11,944 nt of DNA from Chrysochromulina parva (lineage: Eukaryota > Haptophyta > Prymnesiales > Chrysochromulinaceae). Where the stretch lies: assembly GCA_002887195.1 (NCBI GenBank), contig PJAB01001837.1, positions 1 to 11,944 on the forward strand, given 5' to 3'. Below are positions 5,431 through 11,944 of this stretch, one piece after another; position 1 is the first letter of the stretch, and each line of letters starts with the position of its first letter. Below the pieces are notes generated by a model that ran no database searches, had not been told where the DNA came from, and was given only the letters and a program-made list of their open reading frames with translations. The position numbers and the translations under genes were made by a program.

Positions 5431-6933
5431 ATGGAGGGCGGCGTCAGGTTCCGCGTCAGGTTCGGCGCGGCTCCGACGGAGACTGGGGAGACTTCGGCCC
5501 AGCCCGGAAAGACACACCTACGAAGTCCACGGCTCCTCTGGTCCCGCGTATCGAAGACGGTGAGGCTGCAGCTGGCCGTGTCCAACTGCTTTGCCAAGGC
5601 GATCGACGCTGCGCTTTGCGATGGCCATCAGCAGCACGCCGGATATTTGCACAAGCTCAAAGTCGGGGTCTTGACCCGAGCCCAAGTAGCGAGGGTGGTC
5701 GGAGACAAGCGGATCGAGACGACGCAAGAGGAGCTCCGCGCCAAAATAGCCACAGGGCGCGTTGTGGTGCAAGCCTCCTCCGAGGCCGAGCTCAACGCAG
5801 TGGAATTCTGGCAGCAGGGAGACGTGGACCTCTCAACTGCGGAGAGCTTGAAGGCGCGCCACCGCCTCAAGTCTGACGAGAGCGTGCGTGCGGCACTGCA
5901 CGCGTGGTGGGCGGCGGTAAAAGCGAACGGGCTCCTCACGGAAGACGCGGCAGAGCCTGTGCTCCGGCGAGAGGGGTACGAAATCATCTTCCTTCGATTC
6001 CACAAGCTCCTCCTTGACACGTGGAATTACGACGAGGCGAAGGCGTCGGTCGCAGAGGATTGGATAGAGGACCTCGGCGACAGCGAGAGGAGCGGTGGCA
6101 TGCCGCAGGAAGTCTTCTTCGCAAGTCTCTTCGAGCTAGCTGACCTGTGGACACCGATCATCGACGCTGCCGTATACGCTGAGTTTCTGCGTCGCCTGCT
6201 GGCGAGCTGCTTCGAAGCGGGCGGCAAGCTCTGCTCGCTCGACTCGGTCACATTCGACCCGGCCCTCACGTCAGATAAGTCCGAGCGCAAATCTCGGAAG
6301 TCCAAGAGCCGCCGCGCCAAGCGCCACGCCCAAGCGGTGGAGCGCCAAAAGGCAGCCACACGGATCCAGGCCCATGGACGGCGGAAATTCGGGGCGCGTA
6401 AGGTCGAAAAGCGAAGGAAGGCCGCGAAGCTCATCACGGCCCGCGCCCGCGCCGGCATCCAAGGGCGCAGGGTGCGAAAGGAGCTGCCTCCTAAGGAAAA
6501 GTCACAGTCACATGAGGACGAAAGGCTGCCCATGGTGGCCGTCACCAAGCGTCTCCCCCGTATGCCTGCAGTCTCGCCGAGGCCGTATCAGGAGCGAGAC
6601 ACCTGGTACATGCGGCCCTCGCATGCACACGAAGTCGACTTACAAGCGCCGTTCAAAGCCACCACCCGCCAGAGGATAATACGGCACCAGCGAGCCGCCA
6701 TGCTCCATGGCCAAGGGGCAGCGAAACCTGTGCTGAGTGCCAAGGCTCCTCATCTACTAACTCACATGGTGCCTCATCTGGGCCTCAAAACGATGGCGCC
6801 GCCGTCATCTTTGCCGCCTCTCCCTGTGCTCCCGAGCCCTCGGCGGTTTGCCGTCGACATGGAGAGGGATTGGGAGGCGATTCTTGGTGACTTCGAAGAC
6901 CGTATGCGTCTTCACGCTGCCCGCGCCCTCTAG
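5431..6933 (+). CDS. IQ-motif protein of unknown function, intronless, 500 residues
   Basis: IQ motifs bind calmodulin or related EF-hand light chains. A good IQ motif lies at 308-324 (AATRIQAHGRRKFGARK), followed by a weaker one around 332-350 (AAKLITARARAGIQGRRVRK). Before it, residues about 145-262 form a helical, Trp-rich module (ESVRAALHAWWAAV, WIEDLGDSERSG, FELADLWTPIIDAAVYAEFL) seen in many proteins of protists but without a name known to me. A basic Lys/Arg/Ser stretch (283-305) links the two. The tail is Pro-rich and ends DWEAILGDFEDRMRLHAARAL. The start at 5431 follows an in-frame TGA at 5407; its context is weak (T at -3), so an upstream exon is possible. It converges with the minus-strand gene, 168 nt between stops. 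The gene lacks introns and the intron repeat words. Confidence 0.8.
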   Translation: MEGGVRFRVRFGAAPTETGETSAQPGKTHLRSPRLLWSRVSKTVRLQLAVSNCFAKAIDAALCDGHQQHAGYLHKLKVGVLTRAQVARVVGDKRIETTQEELRAKIATGRVVVQASSEAELNAVEFWQQGDVDLSTAESLKARHRLKSDESVRAALHAWWAAVKANGLLTEDAAEPVLRREGYEIIFLRFHKLLLDTWNYDEAKASVAEDWIEDLGDSERSGGMPQEVFFASLFELADLWTPIIDAAVYAEFLRRLLASCFEAGGKLCSLDSVTFDPALTSDKSERKSRKSKSRRAKRHAQAVERQKAATRIQAHGRRKFGARKVEKRRKAAKLITARARAGIQGRRVRKELPPKEKSQSHEDERLPMVAVTKRLPRMPAVSPRPYQERDTWYMRPSHAHEVDLQAPFKATTRQRIIRHQRAAMLHGQGAAKPVLSAKAPHLLTHMVPHLGLKTMAPPSSLPPLPVLPSPRRFAVDMERDWEAILGDFEDRMRLHAARAL

Positions 6934-7101
6934 TCCGAGCGTAGGACCAAATTCCAGTTTCTACTTCTACGAGAATACAAAGTTTCAGAACTTAGTTCGT
7001 ATGCGTGTCGATACGTTGAACTACACACAGTGCGCGCTCTGCGAGCCCTCGGGCCCGACCCGCTGCGCGATCGGATCGTTGCTGCTTGCGCGGCGCGGCC
7101 C
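6934..7101. other. Short convergent intergenic spacer
   Basis: 168 nt between two stop codons of converging genes; it must serve as both 3' UTRs. It is more AT-rich than the flanks (TTCTACTTCTACGAGAATAC). No hairpin terminator or repeat was seen. Confidence 0.5.
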
Positions 7102-10100
7102 TCACTGAAAGCAATAGGGTACGCGGATCATCACCTGGGGGGGCGCACCGACCGCCTGCCCAGGTGTAGACGACCTCGTCTGCTCACTCGAGCGGGCGAG
7201 GAGCGTCTGGAGCTGATGGAGAGTGTGCTCCTCCTGTCGTAGCTGCGTGCGCATCACCCCTCGTAGCTCTGTCGCACCGGCCCCCGCGTGGTCGAGCCGT
7301 CGAACCTCGAGCCGAACCAGCCAGAAGCAGCACGCGGCGAGCTCGGCGGCGAAGGACCACCCTTGGAGAGCGAACTGGTCCCACGCCCACAGCATCGCGT
7401 TCACAGGCAGGGCGCCCACGAAGCCATGCAGCAGCCACTCTTCGTCAATCACCTTCTGCAATTCGGTCCGAGGCGCCTGCACGCCATACTCGATGGCCCT
7501 CGCGCGCCGATGCACGTCAGCGAGGTCCTCCCGAGCGCAGATGGCATGCAGGTGCTTGAGAAGGCGCGGCCAGCGCTGCTCAAGCAAGGCCTGCACGCCC
7601 TTCTCTGGATGCTGCGCCGCGCGCCGCGACTCGGCGACGCCGAAGGAATGGGCACGTAGCAGCATCGCCACGGAGGGGGGCTCGAGAGGGCGCTGTACCG
7701 GCGCGAGCTTTGGGGGCGGCCGGGTGCGATCGGCGAGCGGCTGCCCCTTGTGGGGATGTTCCGGGGCGGGGACGCCGAGGGCGATGGCGATGGCGAGCGA
7801 GCCCAACGATATGGGGACAGCGGCGGAGCACTCATGAGCTTGCAGCAGGAGCGCGCACGCTCGACCTTCCGTCTCCTCACGTAAGGCGTCGGAGCTGCTG
7901 CGGCTGCTGAGCGACGCCGAGGTGCCGCTGCTGCCGCTCAACAAAGCCGGCGAGGTGGCGCTCACGACGACGCCTGTGCCCACGACGGCGCGGGCGGGCT
8001 CGTCAAACATCGCCAGGCCGCGCGCGAGCATCCTCATCGGGAGGTCCGTCGAGGCTTCGAGCTTCACAGCCATCTCGGCGGTGTTCACAGCCATCTCGGC
8101 GGTGGAGAGGGCTCTCGAGTGACCCGAGCTCGTGTGGCCCGCCGCGAGCGCCGCGAGCGTCGAGCCGCGCAATCGGTGCTCGCAGTGCTCGAGCTCGGTG
8201 GGCAAGAGCAGCGTCGTCTGCCACACCTGGGCGCGCAGCGATGAGGGCAGCTCGATGCCGCTGATCGACAAGAGCTTGCTCTTGAACGAGGGTACCTGAT
8301 GAGGGAGGCAATCAAGGGAGGCAATCAAGGGAGGCAATCAAGGGAGGCAATCAAGGGGTGCCAGATGAGGGAGGCCATCATGTGAATCAGGTGCGATCAG
8401 GATCACACGCAGGTGAAATCACCGCAGCGAGACCAGCAGCCACCGCCTCGCCGATCAGCCCCTTGAGGGTGTGGAAGGTCGTCTTCATCTCAGTGCCTCG
8501 CCGAATCATCCCATCAGCTGCAGTCGCTGTAGCTGCAGTCGCTGCAGTCGCTGCAGTTGCTGTCAAGAAGCCCAGTGCCGCCGCCTCCGCCGCCTCCGCC
8601 TGCTGCTGCTGCTGCTGCGCGAGGACCCTGGTTCGGGCCTCCTGCCAGAGAGCCCGCTGGACGACGAGCTTCACATGCGCCTCGAACAGTAGCCGTTGGG
8701 ATGAAAGGGGCGCGGCGCCGGCTGTGCCGGCCGTGCCGGCCGCATCAGTGGATGTTGTGTCCGGAGGGACCGCCTGCTCGAAGTACTCGTTGCCCACCTG
8801 CAAACAGGTGCAATCAAGTGCAATCAAGTGCAATCAAGTACTGAACGCCGCCCTGCAATCGGAGGCCATCGAAGGCTACAAACCATCCGAGCCTAATTTG
8901 GGTGCAATCAAGCGCAATCACCTTGAGCCTAATTTGGGTGCAATCAATCGCAATCAATCGCAATCACCTTGATGAAGCTGTCGACCTTGAGGTCCTTGAG
9001 CCTCATCTGAGTGAGCTCTTCTCTTGTGAACGTCTGCTTGGCCTTAAGCGCCGTCGCGAGCGCTTCGCTCACAAGCTCCTTCCCCTTTCCGGGCTTGCGC
9101 TTGCCCACCTGTGGAAACAGGGGTTCGAAGGCGATCAGGGATGCACTCAAGTGCAATCAAGTACCCAATGCCCACCTGTGGAACCAGAGGCATTCGAATG
9201 GCGATCCTGGGCGCTCCGGGGCGCACTCAAGAGGCAATTCAAATGCAAGCAGATGCCATCAAGAGGCCATCAAGAGGCAATTCAAATGCAATCAGATGCC
9301 ATCAAGAGGCCATCAAGAGGCAATTCAAATGCAATCAGATGCCATCAAGAGGCCATCAAGAGGCCATCAAGAGGCCATCAAGAGGCCATCAAGAGGCCAT
9401 CACACCTTCTTCCACTTTGTGCCGATGGCCGGCTTGGCCGCTATGGCCGCCGCCAGAGCCTCGGCCTCCTCCGCGGTCAGCTCGGGTGGGTCAATCATCT
9501 GCAACACAGTGAGCATCTTCACGGCCGACTTGCTCACGACGGCGCGTCGGACCACGGGCTCCAGATTCTCCAACACCTGCCTCGAGGAGGCAATTAGAGG
9601 GCATTTAGTGGCAAATAGAGGCAATCAGGACACTCAGAGGTCATCAGGGCAATAAGAGGCAAACAGGAGCTGCAGGTTCTCCATCACCTCAGGATGTCGG
9701 CGCACGTGCACGAACCGCCTCTTACTCAGCCGCTGCCCAATGGCCAACAAGTTGCCCTCGATAGTCTGAAACTCTCCACGCAGCTTCGGGTCCACATTGA
9801 GGTCGACGGCCGTCTCTGCTGCCTTCTTGCCCGACTTGGCCTGCACGTTGCCCGACTTTGCCGGCACAGCCATCTCTGCCGCCTTCTTGGCGCGCGCCGC
9901 ATCGGCCTCCTCGAGGCCCTTGAGGTAAGCTTCAGGCATCTTGGATAACCATCCGGGCGCAAAGGCCGCACGCTCTACCTCAACAGCTCGCTGGTAACCA
10001 GTGACGATGCTCACCCATAGCCTATCCTTGCGGCTCTGCTCGATCGTGAGCGCAGCATTGGGTGCGCCGTCGTGGTGCTTCACGTGCTTGAGCGGCTTGA

Positions 10101-10132
10101 GCTGATCTTTTTCCTCGTCGTCCTTAACGTCT

Positions 10133-10188
<56 letters not shown>

Positions 10189-10225
10189 ATCATCGTCATC
10201 ATCGTCGTCGTCCTCATCCTCGTCA

Positions 10226-10258
<33 letters not shown>

Positions 10259-10842
10259 TCCTCGTCGTCCTCGTCCTCGTCGTCGTCGTCGTCGTCGTCG
10301 TCGTCATCGTCGTCATCGTCGTCGTCATCATCGTCGTCATCGTCGTCATCGTCGTCATCCGTATCGTCCTTGTTCTTCTTCTTTCCTTTGGCCTCGGCCT
10401 TGGCTGCCTTCGTCTCGGCCTTTGCCTTGGCCCGTTCGGCCCGCGCCTTGCGCTCCTCGTCCGCCTTGGCCTGCCCCCGCTCACGCTCCTCCTCTCGTGC
10501 GATTGCTGCCAGCTTGAGCTGCGCCTTTAAGTTCTTGGCGCCCTGGCTCTTGAGCCTGTTCTTCGTACGGTGGACGCTCAACGCGAGCACTGCCATATTC
10601 TCCAACGTCTGACGATGCCGAGAAAGGCGCTTGGCCTGCTCTGCCAGAATCGCCTTCGCGCCGTCCGCCGCTGGCTTGAGCAACTCCTCGGCAGACATCT
10701 CGCCTGGCGCCTTCGCGCACCACTTTGGGTGCTCCTCGGCGAGGATGGCGGCCAGTCGCTCAAGAATCTCCACCTCCACCAGGTTCCATGGCGTATTTGG
10801 CAGCGCCGTCTCCTGGATGGCACTAGTGATCCACGCCGCCAT
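7102..10842 (-). CDS. Coiled-coil, poly-Asp and TBC-like protein, five exons, 1011 residues
   Basis: Exons on the minus strand: 10842-9688, 9576-9406, 9108-8968, 8797-8423, 8295-7102; all four introns are phase 0 and the sum is 3036 nt. The ATG at 10842 has A at -3 and G at +4. Residues about 100-155 are a charged Ala/Glu/Lys/Arg coiled coil (EEERERGQAKADEERKARAE), followed by an acidic tract of about 78 residues, mostly Asp. Exons 2-4 carry helical segments and RLKDLKVDSFIKVGNEYFEQ, then poly-Gln and Ala/Thr runs. The last exon has GIELPSSLRAQVWQ (627-640), like the opening of a TBC Rab-GAP domain, and EEWLLHGFVGALPVNAMLWAWDQFALQGW (899-927), like its late LP...WD...G block. The catalytic IxxDxxR segment is not visible, so it is probably not an active GAP. 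Function unknown; a vesicle or ciliary scaffold is a guess. Confidence 0.7.
8063..8104 (-). repeat. 21-nt tandem duplication in the last exon
   Basis: 8063-8083 and 8084-8104 are identical (TTCACAGCCATCTCGGCGGTG on the plus strand) and add seven residues in frame, giving STAEMAVNTAEMAVK in the protein. A similar AAEMAV segment occurs in exon 1. Confidence 0.95.
8296..8422 (-). other. Intron 4 of the minus-strand gene
   Basis: 127 nt, phase 0. Read on the minus strand: donor GCTGCG|GTGATTTCAC, acceptor CCTCCCTCATCAG|GTACCCTCG. It shares its last 13 nt with introns of the plus-strand DPY30-TPR gene more than 3 kb away. Joins ...AVAAGLAA to VPSFKSKLL. The donor is chosen for frame only. Confidence 0.75.
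8303..8354 (-). repeat. Four perfect 13-nt units in intron 4 of the minus-strand gene
   Basis: GGGAGGCAATCAA on the plus strand, TTGATTGCCTCCC on the sense strand, repeated at 8303, 8316, 8329 and 8342 without change. It combines the GATTGCC word with the CCTCCC of the shared acceptor block. Confidence 0.95.
8600..8618 (-). repeat. CAG-type triplet run encoding poly-Gln
   Basis: TGC repeated six times on the plus strand, read as AQQQQQQA on the minus strand in exon 4. Ala/Thr-rich triplets of the form TATAATAATAATATAA follow in the protein. A slippage-prone, probably disordered segment. Confidence 0.85.
8808..8837 (-). repeat. Three decamers GTGCAATCAA in intron 3
   Basis: Three perfect copies of GTGCAATCAA (sense strand TTGATTGCAC), right behind the acceptor region. 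Same GATTGC core and 10-nt period as the arrays in the plus-strand gene. Confidence 0.95.
8889..8967 (-). repeat. Duplicated block GAGCCTAATTTGGGTGCAAT in intron 3
   Basis: Copies start at 8889 and 8925; both run on through CAATC words to CGCAATCACCTT. On the sense strand each unit begins AAG|GTGATTGCG, i.e. with the donor itself, so the whole donor-proximal half of the intron has been duplicated. Confidence 0.9.
9109..9405 (-). other. Intron 2 of the minus-strand gene
   Basis: 297 nt, the longest intron here, phase 0. Sense-strand donor TGGAAGAAG|GTGTGATGG, acceptor TTTCCACAG|GTGGGCAAG. A second, internal TTCCACAG|GTGGGCA lies 67 nt upstream (junction between 9176 and 9175), identical over 15 nt. 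Joins GTKWKK to VGKRKPGKGK. Confidence 0.85.
9232..9402 (-). repeat. Higher-order array in intron 2: three 43-nt units plus an 11-nt run
   Basis: 43-nt units start at 9232, 9275 and 9318, beginning AGGCAATTCAAATGCAA; they differ at only one position seen (G versus T near 9249). From 9361 the 11-nt word AGGCCATCAAG repeats three more times and part of a fourth. The 43-nt unit itself ends in two near-copies of that word. Confidence 0.95.
9577..9687 (-). other. Intron 1 of the minus-strand gene, with exon-start copy
   Basis: 111 nt, phase 0. Sense-strand donor CCTGAG|GTGATGGAGAACCTG, acceptor CGAGGCAG|GTGTTGGAGAATCTG. The first 19 bases agree at 16 positions; unspliced, the copy would encode VMENLQL against VLENLEP of the true exon. 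The remainder contains GATTGCC, CTAATTGCC and similar words. Confidence 0.85.
10124..10359 (-). repeat. Poly-Asp-encoding GAC/GAT triplet tract
   Basis: About 236 nt of almost pure GAC and GAT codons on the minus strand (GTC/ATC on plus), with a few GAG/GAA. It encodes about 78 acidic residues without a break in frame within exon 1. GAC runs are interspersed with GAT, so it is not a recent pure triplet expansion. Likely a disordered, highly charged linker. Confidence 0.95.
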
Positions 10843-11222
10843 TGTCCAACGTTGGCGCGGTCGGGATGCGTGAACGAACTCGTGAACGTGAACGTTAACA
10901 CGACAGACGCGACAGCCGTGTTAGGGTACCGCCGCCGTGTCCGTGTATGTCCCGGCTCCCCCCGGTGTCTTTTTACCGGTACGGCGGTCCAGGGGCCATG
11001 AATAGAGGAATAGATTCGGGGTTGTAACTTCCCTTTGGGCTCCACCGTATGCCACCCCGGGTGGTCCTCTGATACCTCTGCTGATACTATTTCACACTTA
11101 GTTGAAAGCCACTTTTTACTGCATCGTCTTGCGAACTTGACTGCTACAGCCTGCAACGAACGCACGACACGAACGAGCGCGTCGCTCGTCGAGGACAGCA
11201 GTGGGTCAGACGTTTTTCCTTC
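10843..11222. promoter_or_regulatory. Divergent upstream region of two genes
   Basis: 380 nt between oppositely directed start codons, so it should contain both promoters and 5' UTRs. Visible elements: three GTGAACG words in about 25 nt (10869-10895), a palindromic TACCGGTA around 10975-10982, and a more AT-rich stretch at 11080-11125 (TATTTCACACTTAGTTGAAA). No clear TATA box and no intron repeat words. The assignment as promoter rests on position only. Confidence 0.4.
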
Positions 11223-11944
11223 ATGCACCGCCTCTTGTCGTCATGGCGCCTCACAGCGGCGGCTCTACGCCCTCTACGCCCTCTACGCCGCTTTGCCTCC
11301 GGCGGCCCTGCGAACACCAGCTGCACCCTTTACGGAAGGTTTATGGCCTCTAATCCTTTCCAGACCTCCGTCCTCTGGTCGTCGTTCTCATGTGCTGCAT
11401 CGCCGAACGCGATGCCGGAAGCCGATGTGTATTCGGAAACCATCAAAATGACCACATCAGAGGAGCTCTACAGCGCCTACGTGTGGTTCAAAAACCTCTT
11501 AATGCCAACACTCAGAGGGCGGCCGGCCTGCAAGCCGACAATGCCGATGGTCATCCCGATCATCCGCAGCGAGCTGGCACAGGTGATCGGGCCTATGTGC
11601 AGTGCGACGGACTTCACATTTGTGGACCTGGGCTGCGGACAGGGCGCCATGCTACGTCCAATGTCCGAGGCGACCATCGATGGCAAGTCGATGTTTGAGC
11701 GATGCGTGGGTGTGGAGCTTGATCCGAACACTGCAGCGGAGGCGGTAGCAGCTGTCAAGGACGATCCCAAATGCAAGGTGGAGTGCGGCGACATGTTTGG
11801 CTTCGCGGACCGCGTGTGCGCTACCAAGCGTCTCTTCGGCGGGCGCGCGGCCTTTTACATCTACGAGCCGCTCTGGATGGCCAACTTGCCCGAGGCCGAG
11901 ATGGACCGCCTGTACGCGGGTCTCGCTGCGCAGGTGGCCAAGCA
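11223..11944 (+). CDS. Class I SAM-dependent methyltransferase with mitochondrial presequence (3' end outside window)
   Basis: The frame from ATG 11223 is open for 240 codons to the window end. Residues 1-28 (MHRLLSSWRLTAAALRPLRP, then LRRFASGG) are Arg-rich, without acidic residues and amphipathic: a classical mitochondrial presequence, cleavage perhaps near RRFAS. The methyltransferase core follows: motif I FVDLGCGQG (133-141), the acidic end of strand 2 in VGVELDP (162-168), VECGDMF (186-192) as the third SAM-contact region, and FYIYEPLW (211-218) as the strand-4 motif. Substrate unknown; the post-I motifs do not match a named family that I can identify. Later in-frame ATGs at 11343 and 11412 would give shorter forms without the presequence, hence possible dual localisation. 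Three 9-nt repeats CTACGCCCT (11265-11291) encode the LRP repeats of the presequence. Confidence 0.8.
   Translation, partial: MHRLLSSWRLTAAALRPLRPLRRFASGGPANTSCTLYGRFMASNPFQTSVLWSSFSCAASPNAMPEADVYSETIKMTTSEELYSAYVWFKNLLMPTLRGRPACKPTMPMVIPIIRSELAQVIGPMCSATDFTFVDLGCGQGAMLRPMSEATIDGKSMFERCVGVELDPNTAAEAVAAVKDDPKCKVECGDMFGFADRVCATKRLFGGRAAFYIYEPLWMANLPEAEMDRLYAGLAAQVAK

Larger units (their letters stand above)
8798..8967 (-). other. Intron 3 of the minus-strand gene
   Basis: 170 nt, phase 0. Sense-strand donor ATCAAG|GTGATTGCG, acceptor TGTTTGCAG|GTGGGCAAC. The word CAAG|GTGATTGCG occurs again inside the intron, so it looks like a doubled unit. Joins DSFIK to VGNEYFEQ. Confidence 0.85.

Noticed and set aside
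6027..6548. Minus-strand open frame of 173 codons
   Set aside because: Antisense shadow of the IQ-motif gene.
7029..7050. Similarity of TGCGCGCTCTGCGAG to the CALCERW segment at the left end
   Set aside because: Only about 15 nt agree and the surrounding spacer has no supported gene; most likely chance in GC-rich DNA.
7223..7837. Plus-strand open frame of 204 codons
   Set aside because: Antisense shadow of the last exon of the minus-strand gene; Ser/Arg/Ala-rich without motifs.
10072..10530. Plus-strand open frame rich in Val/Ile that looks like a membrane protein
   Set aside because: It is the antisense reading of the poly-Asp codon tract; GTC/ATC on the plus strand simply mirrors GAC/GAT. 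The minus frame has the gene structure, start context and splice signals.

Overview
This window looks like nuclear DNA of a GC-rich, intron-rich single-celled eukaryote, most likely an alga and possibly a haptophyte. The reasons are many short GT-AG introns, a TlyA-type rRNA methyltransferase with a hydrophobic leader as expected for a complex plastid, a mitochondrial-type presequence on another enzyme, and DPY30, IQ and TBC-like modules typical of eukaryotes with cilia and membrane traffic. The lineage is inferred from style; no marker gene settles it.

Layout: (1) 1-339, the last intron and last exon of a plus-strand gene with two CxxC pairs. (2) 535-1608, an intronless TlyA-like 2'-O-methyltransferase. 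(3) 1773-4985, an eight-exon plus-strand gene that I reassembled to 739 residues: an N-terminal DPY30 motif, then a bacterial-style TPR protein with an extra AG[FY]-repeat insert. (4) 5431-6933, an intronless 500-residue IQ-motif protein. (5) 7102-10842, a five-exon minus-strand gene (1011 residues) with a coiled coil, a very long poly-Asp tract and a TBC-like C-terminal region. (6) 11223-11944, the start of a class I SAM methyltransferase with a mitochondrial presequence, cut off by the window end. Genes 4 and 5 converge; genes 5 and 6 diverge from a 380-nt shared upstream region. I see no tRNA, rRNA, CRISPR or transposase.

The remarkable feature is the introns. All 12 inferred introns lie in three genes, and 11 of the 12 downstream exons begin with GT (junction AG|GT). 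In many of them the first 8-34 nt of the intron, or an internal intron segment, is a near-perfect copy of the first bases of the next exon (34/34, 29/31, 19/21, 17/18 and others). The rest of each intron is built from short tandem units around GATTGCC/GATGGCC, always in the orientation of the host gene's transcription. Five of 12 share the 3' end TCATCAG, usually CCCTCATCAG. The two intronless genes and the intergenic regions lack these units. This fits a family of introner-like insertions that bring a branch site and acceptor while a duplicated piece of exon supplies the donor. In several introns the unit has been tandemly doubled, leaving internal AG|GT sites. No functional link between the genes is evident beyond a possible ciliary theme (DPY30, IQ), which is speculative.
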